Shown: one piece after another, positions 8,408-16,772 of the stretch | How the letters are laid out: each line of letters starts with the position of its first letter | How positions within the stretch are numbered: the stretch's first letter is position 1 | Assembly (NCBI GenBank): GCA_017482195.1 | Contig: JAFUNM010000037.1 | Coordinates: 1-48,330, forward strand | DNA from: Clostridia bacterium | GTDB lineage: Bacteria > Bacillota > Clostridia > Oscillospirales > QAKW01 | Length of the DNA stretch: 48,330 nt | Direction: 5' to 3' | Notes under the pieces: generated by a model | Told to the model about the DNA's origin: nothing | The model's database searches: none | The model's input: the letters and a program-made list of their open reading frames with translations, nothing else | Translations under genes and position numbers: made by a program

Positions 8408-9093
8408 TGAATCCTCCTTAGGGTTGGTTCTACAACTAATTCTCGCTTACTATGCAAAATGCCTTCCATCAGCACCAGAGAGGGGCGCTCCCCCTCCTTG
8501 AACTCTACCATCTGCATGCGGCTGACCGCAAAGCCATACTGCTCCATCAGGCCAAACAGTTCCGGCAGACGGAAAGGGCGGTGCACCATCACCAGCCGGC
8601 CGCCGCTTTTCAAAAGATACGCCGCCGCAGAAATGATATCCTCTAAAGTACAGGCTACCTCCCGGCGGGCCAATTCCCGATGGGGATTCTGCCCTAAAAT
8701 ACCCCTCCCCATCGGCTCGTAAGGAGGATTGACGGTCACTAAATCGTAGGCCCTGCCCTTAACAAGCGAGCGGATGTCTTTGACATCGCCCTCCATCACC
8801 GTCATTCGATCGGCGCAGTTGTTCTCTTCCACACTCCGCTCCATCAGGCGGCAAAGATAAGGCTGCAGCTCCAAGGCTTCTGCCGTTTCGGCCTGTCCCT
8901 TTGCCAGCAGTAAAAAGGGGACGATTCCGGTACCGCTGCAAAGGTCGATGACCCGCTCTTTGGGAGTGCAGCGCGCAAACTCCGCCAGCAGGACCCCATC
9001 GGTCCCGAAACGGAAAAAGCGGCTGTTTTGCCAAACCTTCCAGCCGCCCAATTGCAGATCGTCCAAACAGTCAAATTCCTTGAACTCCTGCAT
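8404..9093 (-). CDS. tRNA1(Val) (adenine(37)-N6)-methyltransferase-like protein
   Basis: A 229-residue class I SAM-dependent methyltransferase of the TrmN6/YfiC (YabB in Bacillus) type. Visible features are the SAM site VIDLCSGTGIVPFLLL and the amino-methyltransferase motif VNPPYEPMGRG (NPPY), which indicates methylation of an exocyclic amino group. The N-terminal DDLQLGGWKVWQ...FGTDGVLLAEF is typical of this subgroup. In Bacillus, yabB-yazA-rsmI also sit together, so the overlap with rsmI supports the call. Its stop and start codons overlap neighbours by 1-4 bases. The exact tRNA target is inferred from the family. Confidence 0.85.
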   Translation of the reverse strand: MQEFKEFDCLDDLQLGGWKVWQNSRFFRFGTDGVLLAEFARCTPKERVIDLCSGTGIVPFLLLAKGQAETAEALELQPYLCRLMERSVEENNCADRMTVMEGDVKDIRSLVKGRAYDLVTVNPPYEPMGRGILGQNPHRELARREVACTLEDIISAAAYLLKSGGRLVMVHRPFRLPELFGLMEQYGFAVSRMQMVEFKEGERPSLVLMEGILHSKRELVVEPTLRRIQ

Positions 9094-10037
9094 TATTTTC
9101 CCTCTTTAAAGGCTTTGATCCGCAGATCCTCGCCGTAGAAATAGCAATAGAAAAAATTACCCAAAAGACGGGAGACCACCCGCTCATCATACGCCTTTTG
9201 AATCCCGTCTAAATTCAGATTAGTGGAAAAAAGAATCTTCCGCCCGGTACGCAGACGCTGGTCGATGATATCAGCTAAGGTCGCCATGGTATAGGCGGTG
9301 GTATTCTCAGTGCCCAGATCATCCAGTATCAGCAGATCGGCGGTAAAGAACTGCTCCAGATCGGTCTTATCGTCCTTAAAGCGCAGATCCTCCAGCCGGC
9401 GCACAAACTCCGGCGCGCTGATATAGATCACGCTCTTTCCCTTTTCCAAAAGGGCTTTAGCCACCGCGGTGGAAAGATAGGTCTTACCCAGGCCGGTGGC
9501 GCCCACAAACAAGAGATTTTCCCTGATGTGATCAAAATGTTCCACAAACTCTTTGCAAAGAGTATAGATCTTTTTCATATTTTCCCGTGGGGAAAGCAGT
9601 TTACCCTGAGCCTCATCGCTGAAGAGCGACCAATCAAAATTTTCAAAGCTCTGCTCGGTCAGGGCCTGCTCCAGATTGGAAAAACGGAAATTCTCAGCGA
9701 TCCGCTCCCGACGGAAGCATTCACACATTCCCTCCTCCGCCATACCCGTATCCTGGCAGAGGGAGCAGGCAAAATGAGGCTCCAGATCCGCGCCGATGGC
9801 GGCTAAGAATTCTTCCTTTTGCTTTTGCAGAGCGGTCAGTTCCTCTTTGATGGCATCGGCCTCCCCCTCTCCGGCAAGGGCCAGGCAATAGCGGGCGCCC
9901 GCATCGGTGATCTTACGATCCAGCTCCGGCAAGGCGGGGTTTTCCTTATAGATCTTTTCGCGGCGCTCGGCAGCTTCATATACCGCCTCCGCATGGCGGG
10001 CGGCAAAAACGCCCCAAAGCTCTTCGGTCTTTCTCAT
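9093..10037 (-). CDS. DnaI/DnaC-type helicase loader ATPase
   Basis: A 314-residue AAA+ protein of the DnaC/DnaI class, which loads the replicative helicase. The N-terminal half is helical and carries a Cys cluster (C91, C94, C105, C107 in CSLCQDTG...CECF) that matches the zinc-binding module of DnaI. Walker A is GATGLGKT (179-187), Walker B is LLILDDLGTE, and a sensor region ILFSTNLN follows. Its neighbour upstream encodes a DnaD-domain protein with a four-base overlap, the usual Firmicute primosome pairing. It could also be annotated simply as an ATP-binding protein of the IstB/DnaC family, but no transposase is nearby, so the replication role is preferred. Confidence 0.9.
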   Translation of the reverse strand: MRKTEELWGVFAARHAEAVYEAAERREKIYKENPALPELDRKITDAGARYCLALAGEGEADAIKEELTALQKQKEEFLAAIGADLEPHFACSLCQDTGMAEEGMCECFRRERIAENFRFSNLEQALTEQSFENFDWSLFSDEAQGKLLSPRENMKKIYTLCKEFVEHFDHIRENLLFVGATGLGKTYLSTAVAKALLEKGKSVIYISAPEFVRRLEDLRFKDDKTDLEQFFTADLLILDDLGTENTTAYTMATLADIIDQRLRTGRKILFSTNLNLDGIQKAYDERVVSRLLGNFFYCYFYGEDLRIKAFKEGK

Positions 10038-10942
10038 ACCTTCCCTCCCTGCATCCGCTCAATGGCGATGCGTTCCAATTCCGACAGACCCTCATGCTGC
10101 TGCCTGCCGGTATCCACCTTGGTCTGTTCCTCGATATCGGCGACCTTTTTATAGCCGCGGCTTGCCCAATCCTCTAAGATCTTATTCATATAAGCAAAGG
10201 ACATCTGCCCTTTGCGATCCATACAGCGGTTATAGGCCTCTAAGATCAGCTCTTCAGTCAGGCTCAAAGCAGTCCAGCCGGCGATCATCTCCTTCTGCTT
10301 GGCAGAGAAGGCGGTGCGAATCCCGAAGGCTCTTGCCAGGCGGGTCTCCAACGCGCGAGACTCCTCCAGCACCCGAATTTTCTCTTCCGCCTTCTCGAAG
10401 GTATCAATCCCTTCATCGTACCAGCCTGCGGCCACCGCCTCCATATACCGATAGGAGAATTTACCGATACTGTTGCAATAGGCGGCCAGCTGCACGATCA
10501 TTTCCGGGGAAAAATGCAGATTTTCCGCCATATTATAGAAGAGAGAGACCGTCAGCGAATTCATGGGCTTGCCGCAAAGACGCTGGATCTCGCCAATGAG
10601 ATCACGAAAATCTTTTGAGGTCTCTTCCAGAATAATGGAGGGCTGCACCCGGGGCAGTTCCTTGGGCTGGATAGTCTTGATACCGCTGACTAAGCGCAGT
10701 TTGCCCTGCTCCTTCAAAAATACCCGTTCCTTGACCCAAAAGTCAATAGCGCTCTCCACATCTTCTTCGGGGATATTGCAGAATTTAGCGATCTCTGCTG
10801 CCTCATGGGCCAGTTTATCAAATCGCATCAAAAACAGCAGTACCTTCAGCTGGGCGCCGGTGGCAATGCCTAAAAGACCGTCCACCACGCGGGTAGGGAC
10901 GGCGATACTCTGCATTCTGGTTTCCTCAAATTGATACTTCAT
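10034..10942 (-). CDS. DnaD-domain primosome protein
   Basis: A 302-residue replication-initiation protein of the DnaD/DnaB family. The N-terminal 100 residues look like a winged-helix (VPTRVVDGLLGIATGAQLKVLLFL; EDVESAIDFWVKERVF). They are followed by two DnaD-like C-terminal modules: FSPEMIVQLAAYCNSIGKFSYRYMEAVAAGW (read in two parts) and the YNRCMDRKGQMSFAYMNKIL stretch. Two such modules make it closer to Bacillus DnaB/DnaD hybrids. It heads the dnaD-dnaI-trmN6-rsmI operon, with an AGGAG ribosome site before ATG. A TTGATT-17-TATAAT promoter lies just upstream. Confidence 0.9.
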   Translation of the reverse strand: MKYQFEETRMQSIAVPTRVVDGLLGIATGAQLKVLLFLMRFDKLAHEAAEIAKFCNIPEEDVESAIDFWVKERVFLKEQGKLRLVSGIKTIQPKELPRVQPSIILEETSKDFRDLIGEIQRLCGKPMNSLTVSLFYNMAENLHFSPEMIVQLAAYCNSIGKFSYRYMEAVAAGWYDEGIDTFEKAEEKIRVLEESRALETRLARAFGIRTAFSAKQKEMIAGWTALSLTEELILEAYNRCMDRKGQMSFAYMNKILEDWASRGYKKVADIEEQTKVDTGRQQHEGLSELERIAIERMQGGKV

Positions 10943-10969
10943 AAATACTCCTAATCCATTAGTAAACTC

Positions 10970-10998
10970 ATTATATAAAATTTAAGTGGAAAAATCAA
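10970..10998 (-). promoter_or_regulatory. Sigma-A-type promoter for the dnaD operon
   Basis: On the minus strand TTGATT (10993-10998) and TATAAT (10970-10975) are separated by 17 bases, about 30 bases upstream of the dnaD start. The pth gene is read in the other direction from the same short gap, with TAGAAT as its possible -10. Confidence 0.7.
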
Positions 10999-11040
10999 TA
11001 AGAATATGTTAGAATGATTACTTGGAAACGAGGTGCAGTT

Positions 11041-11631
11041 ATGCTCTTTGAAAAATTCAAAAAAGAAAAATACATGATCGTGGGTCTCGGAAACCCCGGC
11101 AAAAAATATGAAAATACCCGCCACAATGCCGGCTTTATGGCACTGGATATCTTAGAAAAGGAGTGGGGAGCCACCCCCTTCGGCAATAAAAAGACCGCCA
11201 CCCTTTCCAAAGCCCGCATAGGCGGAAAAGAAGTTCTTTTAGTGCGCCCTCTGACCTTCATGAACCTTTCGGGGAATGCAGTCAACGAGGTGGGCTCCTA
11301 TTACAAAATACCCCCGGAGAATATCATCGTCATTGCCGATGACGTGTCCATGGCAGTAGGCCGGATGCGTATCCGCGATAAGGGCAGCGACGGCGGACAC
11401 AACGGCCTTAAAGATATTATCCGCGTCTTAGGCACCAACCAGCTGCTGCGGATCAAGATCGGAGTCGGCCAAAAACCTCATCCCGACTATGACCTTGCCG
11501 ATTGGGTATTGGGAAGGTTCCCCAAAGAAGATCTCCCCGCCTTAAAAGAGGTTTTGAAAACGGTACCTGATGCAGCAAAACTGCTTCTTGATAAAGAGAT
11601 TGCAAAAGCACAAAATCAATTTAACAGGTAG
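11041..11631 (+). CDS. pth: Peptidyl-tRNA hydrolase
   Basis: Pth releases tRNA from prematurely dropped peptidyl-tRNAs. From the ATG at 11041, which follows a GAGGTG ribosome site, the protein has 196 residues, a normal length. The catalytic region MIVGLGNPGKKYENTRHNAG contains the conserved Asn18 and catalytic His28, and the FMNLSGNAV, DDV and GGHNGLKDI motifs follow. An upstream in-frame ATG at 11014 adds nine residues but has no ribosome site. It is followed five bases later by mfd, the same pairing as pth-mfd in Bacillus. Confidence 0.97.
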   Translation: MLFEKFKKEKYMIVGLGNPGKKYENTRHNAGFMALDILEKEWGATPFGNKKTATLSKARIGGKEVLLVRPLTFMNLSGNAVNEVGSYYKIPPENIIVIADDVSMAVGRMRIRDKGSDGGHNGLKDIIRVLGTNQLLRIKIGVGQKPHPDYDLADWVLGRFPKEDLPALKEVLKTVPDAAKLLLDKEIAKAQNQFNR

Positions 11632-11636
11632 AGACA

Positions 11637-14600
11637 ATGAACATTCTATCCCTTTTGCGGCAGGAGCCGGCACTTGAAGGTCTGCCACCCAGCCTTCCCC
11701 GTCCTACATCCATCAGCGGCATGCAGGGGGGCAGTAGCATCCTTGCCGCTGCGTATCTATGCAAACAACTGAATCATAAGGGAATTTTCATCGCCCGTGA
11801 GGAGGCGGGGGTCAGCGAAATTCTCGCGACATTTCGCGCCCTTTTGGGAGATAAAGTGTATTATCTGCCGGAGCGGGATTTTCTTTTTGACCGCTATTCT
11901 GCTGTATCCCGGGAACGGGAAAGCCGACAGGCCGAGACCCTCAAAAAAATGAAAAGCGGTGACTACGACCTGATCGTAGCTCCTCTCTCCGCCCTTCTGA
12001 TGCCCTGTCCGCCCCCGGAAGAAGGGGAAACGGAAGGCAGAATCCTCAAAGTAGGGGATCTCTGCGACTTGGAAGAACTGACCCTTTATCTTGCCGAGCA
12101 AGGCTACACCGCCTTCGAGCTGGTGGAGGGCAGCGGCACCTTTGCCCGCCGAGGCGGCATCATCGATATTTTCTCCCCCAACTACCCCGATCCCCTTCGG
12201 ATCGAATTCTTCGGAGATAAAATCGACCGCATTGTCTTTTTCGACATCCTGACCCAACGGACGGTAGAAACGGTTCAGGAGGCAGAGATCGCCCCCTGCC
12301 ATTCCCGTAAGAGCGAAGAAAAACGGCTTTACCCCCTTCTAAAGGGGTTAAACAGCAATCATCCCGGCATCCAACGGGATTTAGAGTTTCTGGAGCAGGG
12401 CAGCACCGTTGCCGCCGATCGGTATATTCCTCTGCTCTACCCCACCCTTTATACACCGCTGGATCTCCATAAGGGCCTGCTCTTCATCGAAGAATACGGC
12501 TGCCAGCAGAAGGTCTTTTCCTTTATGGAGTGGCAGCTCAAGGAGGAGATGGAGCGTCTTGCAGAAAAGGGCGAGTACATGGCCGAAGGCTCCTACTTTT
12601 TAGACCGTGCCGCCTTTGAACGGCGGTTCAATGAGCAGACCTTCCTTTTCTCCGCCTTGCCGGAGGGCCTTGTCGATCTTCCCTTAGGGGCCGCTCGCCA
12701 GATGCGGGTATTGGAGGATCATATCCCCTTCTATCAGGAGGAGACCCTCATCGGCGAGTTAAAAACTGCCTGCGAAGAAAAATATACCGTTCTTCTTTCC
12801 GGTGAGCGAAAAGAGGAACGCAAGGCCACCCTCACCGAGCAGCATATCCCGGTTTCCGACAAGCCGAAAGCCGGTGCAGTTTGTTGCCTGAACACCGTAT
12901 TAAGCTTTAATCTGCGGTTCCCCGATGCCAAGATCCTACTGCTTTCCGACGGCGGCAAAAAAAACGGGCGTACCCGCCGCAGAAGCCATCCAAAGGGCGA
13001 AAAGATCCGCTCCTTTAATGACCTTTCGGTCGGCGACCTGGTAGTTCATGTATCCCACGGTATCGGTGTCTACAAAGGCATCCGCCAGGTAGAAAATCAA
13101 GGAGTCACCAAGGATTATATCGTCATCGGCTACGATAAGGGCGACACGCTTTTTGTCCCCTGCCCCCAATTAGACTTGATCTCCAAATATATCGGTACTG
13201 CCGAGGATAAAACGGTCAAACTTTCCCGCTTAGGCGGCTCCGCCTGGGAAAAGACCAAAGCCAAGGTTAAAAATCAATCGAGAGAAATTGCCAAAGAGCT
13301 CATCGAGCTTTATGCCAAGCGACTCAATGCCCCCGGCAATCCCTGTGATCCCGATACCGATTGGCAGCTGCGGTTTGAAGAACAGTTCCCCTATGAGGAA
13401 ACAGAAGATCAGATCCGCTGCGTGGAAGAGATCAAAACAGATATGGAACAACCCTATCCTATGGATCGTCTTCTTTGCGGCGATGTAGGCTTCGGCAAAA
13501 CGGAAGTGGCTCTGCGAGCCGCCTTCAAGGCGGTGGATAATGGCTTTCAGGTGGCTATCCTCTGCCCCACCACCATCCTTTCCGAACAGCATTTTCTCAC
13601 CGTAAAGGAACGTTTTTCCGACTTTCCCATTGAGGCAGCCGTCTTAAACCGTTTCCGCACCCCAAAAGAAATCAAAAAGATCTTAGCGGATCTTGAAAGC
13701 GGCAAGACCGACATCATCATCGGCACCCATCGGCTGCTCTCATCCGATATTAAATTCAAAAAGCTGGGTCTTCTGGTCATCGACGAGGAACAGCGGTTCG
13801 GCGTCAAGCACAAGGAAAAAATCAAGGAGCTTTCGGTGGGCGTGGATGTGCTGACCATGAGCGCCACCCCCATCCCCCGCACTCTCAATATGGCACTTTC
13901 CGGCATTCGGGATCTCTCCATCATTGAGGATCCCCCTGCCGACCGTCAGCCGGTGACTACCTATGTTTTGGAATATGACCGTGATATTCTTGTCTCTGCC
14001 ATTGCGCGGGAACTCAAACGGGGCGGCTGTGTCTTTTATATGAAAAATGATATCGAGGCACTGGACGGCATTGCCTCCCGCCTGCAGGAACGCCTGCCCG
14101 ACGCCCGTATTGCCACCGCCCACGGCCGGATGACCGGCACCGAACTGGAGAAGACCTGGGAAAAGGTCTTGAACCATGAGATCGATATTTTCATCTGTAC
14201 CACCATCATCGAGACCGGTATCGACGTAGCCTTCGCCAACACCCTCATCATCGAGGATGCGGATCGGTTGGGTCTTTCTCAGTTGCACCAGATCCGCGGA
14301 CGGGTGGGCAGAAGCAGTACTCGCGCTTATGCCTACCTCACCTATCGGCAGGGCAGCATTGTTAACGAAGTGGCCTCCAAGCGGCTGGCCACCATTCGGG
14401 AATTCACCGAGTTCGGCAGCGGCTTGAAGATCGCCATGCGGGATCTGGAGATTCGGGGCGCCGGCGCCCTTTTGGGCGAAAAACAGCACGGCCAGATGAA
14501 TATCGTCGGCTACGATATGTATATGCGGATCTTAAAAGAGGCGGTCTTTGAGGAGCAGGGCAAGGAAGAGCCCCAAGAATTCGATTGTGCGGTGGATATC

Positions 14601-15035
14601 TCGGTCAGCGCCTTTATCCCCAAATCCTATGTACCGGCCGAAAAAATGCGGATCGACCTTTACAAAAAGATCGCCGCCATCGAAACCAAAGAAGATTTTG
14701 AGGATATGACCGATGAGCTTTGTGACCGATTCTCCGATCCTCCGGAAAGTATTCTTAACCTGATGAAGATCGCCCTTTTGCGTGCCATGGCGAAAAAAGG
14801 CGGTATCCGGGATATCAAACAAAAGCAGGAGGCGGTGCTCTTCTTCACCGAAGAGGCTACCCCCCGGCTGCTGGCGGGACTGACCAAAAAGCTCAAGGGC
14901 CGCGTGCTCTATTCCATGGGCGCCAAGCCCTATTTCACCTTACGGATCTCCGACCGCAATAATCCCTTGGAGGAGATCAACCAATTTTTGCAAGCCTATC
15001 TGGAGGAAAAACTCACCAACCCTCTCCCCACCTAA
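11637..15035 (+). CDS. mfd: Transcription-repair coupling factor
   Basis: Mfd removes RNA polymerase stalled at DNA lesions and recruits UvrA. The 1132-residue length is typical. The N-terminal third is the UvrB-like module (FARRGGIIDIFSPNYPDPLRIEFFGD split across it). The RNA-polymerase-interaction domain begins near VGDLVVHVSHGIGVYKGI. The RecG-like motor has Walker A LLCGDVGFGKTEVALRAAF, the DEEQRFGV Walker B box, TMSATPIPRTLNMA and the QIRGRVGRS motif VI. The translocation region GALLGEKQHGQMNIVGYDMY and a C-terminal regulatory domain complete it. It forms an operon with pth and complements the uvrBA genes earlier in the window. Confidence 0.99.
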   Translation: MNILSLLRQEPALEGLPPSLPRPTSISGMQGGSSILAAAYLCKQLNHKGIFIAREEAGVSEILATFRALLGDKVYYLPERDFLFDRYSAVSRERESRQAETLKKMKSGDYDLIVAPLSALLMPCPPPEEGETEGRILKVGDLCDLEELTLYLAEQGYTAFELVEGSGTFARRGGIIDIFSPNYPDPLRIEFFGDKIDRIVFFDILTQRTVETVQEAEIAPCHSRKSEEKRLYPLLKGLNSNHPGIQRDLEFLEQGSTVAADRYIPLLYPTLYTPLDLHKGLLFIEEYGCQQKVFSFMEWQLKEEMERLAEKGEYMAEGSYFLDRAAFERRFNEQTFLFSALPEGLVDLPLGAARQMRVLEDHIPFYQEETLIGELKTACEEKYTVLLSGERKEERKATLTEQHIPVSDKPKAGAVCCLNTVLSFNLRFPDAKILLLSDGGKKNGRTRRRSHPKGEKIRSFNDLSVGDLVVHVSHGIGVYKGIRQVENQGVTKDYIVIGYDKGDTLFVPCPQLDLISKYIGTAEDKTVKLSRLGGSAWEKTKAKVKNQSREIAKELIELYAKRLNAPGNPCDPDTDWQLRFEEQFPYEETEDQIRCVEEIKTDMEQPYPMDRLLCGDVGFGKTEVALRAAFKAVDNGFQVAILCPTTILSEQHFLTVKERFSDFPIEAAVLNRFRTPKEIKKILADLESGKTDIIIGTHRLLSSDIKFKKLGLLVIDEEQRFGVKHKEKIKELSVGVDVLTMSATPIPRTLNMALSGIRDLSIIEDPPADRQPVTTYVLEYDRDILVSAIARELKRGGCVFYMKNDIEALDGIASRLQERLPDARIATAHGRMTGTELEKTWEKVLNHEIDIFICTTIIETGIDVAFANTLIIEDADRLGLSQLHQIRGRVGRSSTRAYAYLTYRQGSIVNEVASKRLATIREFTEFGSGLKIAMRDLEIRGAGALLGEKQHGQMNIVGYDMYMRILKEAVFEEQGKEEPQEFDCAVDISVSAFIPKSYVPAEKMRIDLYKKIAAIETKEDFEDMTDELCDRFSDPPESILNLMKIALLRAMAKKGGIRDIKQKQEAVLFFTEEATPRLLAGLTKKLKGRVLYSMGAKPYFTLRISDRNNPLEEINQFLQAYLEEKLTNPLPT

Positions 15036-15059
15036 CCGTTACCGCAGTAGAATGAAAAG

Positions 15060-15086
15060 AGCCCCGAAGCGTAACACTTCGGGGCT
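15060..15086 (-). terminator. Intrinsic terminator between mfd and hsp20
   Basis: AGCCCCGAAG (15060-15069) pairs perfectly with CTTCGGGGCT (15077-15086). The T-run follows on the minus strand (TCTTTTC), so it mainly serves hsp20; it may also slow convergent mfd transcripts. Confidence 0.82.
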
Positions 15087-15090
15087 GTAC

Positions 15091-15546
15091 TTATTCAATT
15101 TCCAACCGTCTTCCTTCGGAAGCCTTCAACTCCTTTTTCGGGAGGATCAGCTTTAGAACACCGTTTTCATAGGTTGCCTTGATCCGATCGGAATCCACGG
15201 CGGAAAGATCAAACTGTCGGCTATAGGAACCGTAGGACCGCTCCACACGGACTACCTTATCCTTCTCTTTTTCTTCCACCTTCGAATGACGCTCCGCATG
15301 GATGGATAGAGTATCACCGTTGATATCCAACTGAATATCCTTTTTCTCAAAGCCGGGAAGGTCTGCCTCCAGCAGATAATGATCGCCCTCATCGATCACA
15401 TCGGTTTTAAATGCCGCAAGCTCCGGCGTTCCGAAAAAGGAGCCGAACGGATCTCCAAAAAATCTTCTTTCAAACTCCTCCAGCTCACGGAAAGGATTAT
15501 AAACCGTTGCCTGATGGTTATTGTTTCTGCGTGTAAGTTCAAACAT
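15091..15546 (-). CDS. Small heat shock protein (Hsp20/alpha-crystallin family)
   Basis: An ATP-independent holdase chaperone of about 151 residues. The N-terminal region has FRELEEFERRFFGDPF. The alpha-crystallin domain starts near DVIDEGDHYLLEADLPGFEKKDI, includes the ERSYGSYSRQFDLS strand pair and YENGVLKLILPKKE with the conserved G-V-L, and ends with a short tail. The start is taken at 15546, seven bases after a GGAGGT ribosome site. The gene stands alone between terminators. Its upstream region holds a perfect CIRCE and two copies of an AAAATCwGATTTT palindrome, indicating heat-shock control. Confidence 0.96.
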   Translation of the reverse strand: MFELTRRNNNHQATVYNPFRELEEFERRFFGDPFGSFFGTPELAAFKTDVIDEGDHYLLEADLPGFEKKDIQLDINGDTLSIHAERHSKVEEKEKDKVVRVERSYGSYSRQFDLSAVDSDRIKATYENGVLKLILPKKELKASEGRRLEIE

Positions 15547-15559
15547 CATAATTACCTCC

Positions 15560-15572
15560 AAAATCTGATTTT
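15560..15572. promoter_or_regulatory. Palindrome AAAATCTGATTTT by the hsp20 ribosome site
   Basis: This 13-base palindrome lies directly upstream of the GGAGGT site of hsp20. A second copy with a different central base is at 15692-15704. As a DNA operator the pair could bind one dimeric repressor at two sites; as RNA it could hinder ribosome access. No known regulator motif was recognised. Confidence 0.5.
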
Positions 15573-15679
15573 ATAAATTGCGTTCATCGACCGAGTCGGT
15601 TCTGTCGGACTTTTTACACAACCCATCGGAACTCATCTCTTTTCTTTTTATATTTTGTCATTTCCTTTTGACAGTTTTT

Positions 15680-15685
15680 ATTATA
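15680..15685 (-). promoter_or_regulatory. Probable hsp20 -10 box
   Basis: On the minus strand the sequence TGGATACTATAAT contains a perfect TATAAT. No good -35 is seen at 17 bases; the space where it should be is taken up by the palindrome at 15691-15705. This suggests activator-dependent or repressor-occluded initiation. Confidence 0.5.
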
Positions 15686-15690
15686 GTATC

Positions 15691-15705
15691 CAAAATCAGA
15701 TTTTG
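15691..15705. promoter_or_regulatory. Palindrome CAAAATCAGATTTTG within the hsp20 promoter
   Basis: A perfect 7-1-7 palindrome located between the -10 and -35 positions of the presumed hsp20 promoter. It is the same core as the site beside the ribosome-binding site, 132 bases away. Confidence 0.55.
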
Positions 15706-15731
15706 TGTTGCGAAAATATGAACAAACTGTA

Positions 15732-15768
15732 AAAATTAGCACTCTCGCGTCGAGAGTGCTAATTTTTT
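15732..15768 (-). promoter_or_regulatory. CIRCE (HrcA operator) that also forms the tcdA terminator
   Basis: TTAGCACTC-N9-GAGTGCTAA at 15737-15763 matches the CIRCE consensus at all 18 positions with the right spacer. It lies about 190 bases upstream of hsp20. The nine-base spacer is itself mostly self-complementary, so the RNA forms a 12-bp stem with a three-base loop, flanked by A and T runs: a strong intrinsic terminator directly after the tcdA-like stop. HrcA control of hsp20 is inferred; the site is further upstream of the -10 than usual. Confidence 0.85.
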
Positions 15769-15770
15769 AA

Positions 15771-16493
15771 TTATTCCGGAATATCTTCTTCGGTTTTTTC
15801 TTCAATCAGTCTTAAGAGAATATGCTCCGCCATACGGTAGCCGGCCACCGGCGGCACAAAGGAGATGGAACCCACAGTTCGTTTGCCCGCCTCATCAATG
15901 GGCGCTACACTCACAGCAGGAGCCATGGAATAAAGACACCGCACCCTGCGAAAACCGCTTTTACGAAGCGCCAAACGCATTTTTTTGGCCAGCGGGCAAT
16001 TTTCAGTCTTCTCAAAATTCACGATCCTCATGCCCTCAGAGGAAAGACGATTGCCGGTGCCCATGCACATCAGCAGAGGGATCTTATGCTCTTTACAAAA
16101 GGCGGCGATGGCTTCCTTCGCCGGCGCATCGTCGATACAATCGGCAATGAAATCCACATCGATGGACATCAATGTGTCAATATTCTCCGCTGCTATTTTT
16201 TCCGAGAGGGCGGTGATCTTCAGCTGGGGGTTGATCGCATGGCAACGCTCCCCGGCAACCTCTGCTTTGGAGCGCCCGACGGTGGAGGAAAGCGCCAGGA
16301 TCTGGCGGTTGCAGTTGGAAACGCTGAACACATCGGGATCGATAACGGTGATCCTTCCGATTCCTGCCCGTGCCAGCCCCTCCAGCGCTGCGCCGCCCAC
16401 ACCGCCTGCACCCACCACAACGATATGGGCATTCTGCAAACGGTCAAAGGCCTCTTGTCCTATTAAAGCTTTTGTTCTTAAAAATCGATCCAT
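15771..16493 (-). CDS. tcdA: tRNA threonylcarbamoyladenosine dehydratase (TcdA/YgdL, ThiF-like E1 fold)
   Basis: TcdA cyclises t6A37 in ANN-decoding tRNAs to ct6A, using ATP. The 240-residue protein has the ThiF/MoeB Rossmann motif IVVVGAGGVGGAALEGLARAGI, the acidic DPDVFSVSNCNRQ loop that binds ATP-Mg and the Arg finger, DFIADCIDDAPAKEA, and the TcdA-typical SMAPAVSV near residue 195. It lacks the rhodanese domain and the zinc CxxC pairs of MoeB-type enzymes, favouring TcdA. It is flanked by 6S RNA upstream and by the CIRCE/terminator downstream. Confidence 0.9.
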   Translation of the reverse strand: MDRFLRTKALIGQEAFDRLQNAHIVVVGAGGVGGAALEGLARAGIGRITVIDPDVFSVSNCNRQILALSSTVGRSKAEVAGERCHAINPQLKITALSEKIAAENIDTLMSIDVDFIADCIDDAPAKEAIAAFCKEHKIPLLMCMGTGNRLSSEGMRIVNFEKTENCPLAKKMRLALRKSGFRRVRCLYSMAPAVSVAPIDEAGKRTVGSISFVPPVAGYRMAEHILLRLIEEKTEEDIPE

Positions 16494-16539
16494 ATATTAA
16501 ACTTTCCCTTTCCATTTTAACAAAGCTCTGAAGAAATGG

Positions 16540-16740
16540 AAAAGCCCCGCATATGCCGTGACACTGCACCGTGTTGACCCCGAACGAAGTTCAAGGTGGG
16601 TTTTTGCCGGGTCAACTTCATAGGCTTCCGACATTGGCCTTTGCCAGAGCCGGCATGCACACAGTTGCCCGAGACGCGATCCCGTATCATAAGTGTAGGC
16701 TCAAATAAGTGCAGACCACGAACATCGCAGGGTATCCGTA
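16540..16740 (-). ncRNA. ssrS: 6S RNA
   Basis: This gap of about 270 bases between two minus-strand genes reads as 6S RNA, the global regulator that binds the sigma-A holoenzyme by imitating an open promoter. On the minus strand it begins CCCTGCGATGTTCGTGG and contains TTGAGCC, GTGCATGC, GTCGGAAGCC and CACCTTGAAC, in the same order as in E. coli 6S RNA. The ends CCCTGC (near 16735) and TGCGGGG (near 16545) pair to form the closing stem, and a short T-run follows. Ends are approximate. No own promoter is clear, so it may be processed from the DUF1292 transcript. Confidence 0.88.
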
Positions 16741-16754
16741 GTTTATGGTTTTCA

Positions 16755-16772
16755 GCGAGGATTATTCCTCGC
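16755..16772. repeat. Perfect hairpin across the DUF1292 stop codon
   Basis: GCGAGGA (16755-16761) and TCCTCGC (16766-16772) form a 7-bp stem with a TTAT loop that contains the stop codon. There is no T-run, so read-through into 6S RNA is expected; it could be a processing or stability element. Confidence 0.5.

Noticed and set aside
9093-10037. IstB-type transposition helper for the DnaI-like ATPase
   Set aside because: No transposase or terminal repeats nearby; the zinc-Cys head and DnaD neighbour favour the helicase loader.
16755-16772. Hairpin at the DUF1292 stop as a transcription terminator
   Set aside because: No T-run follows on either strand, so an intrinsic terminator is not supported.
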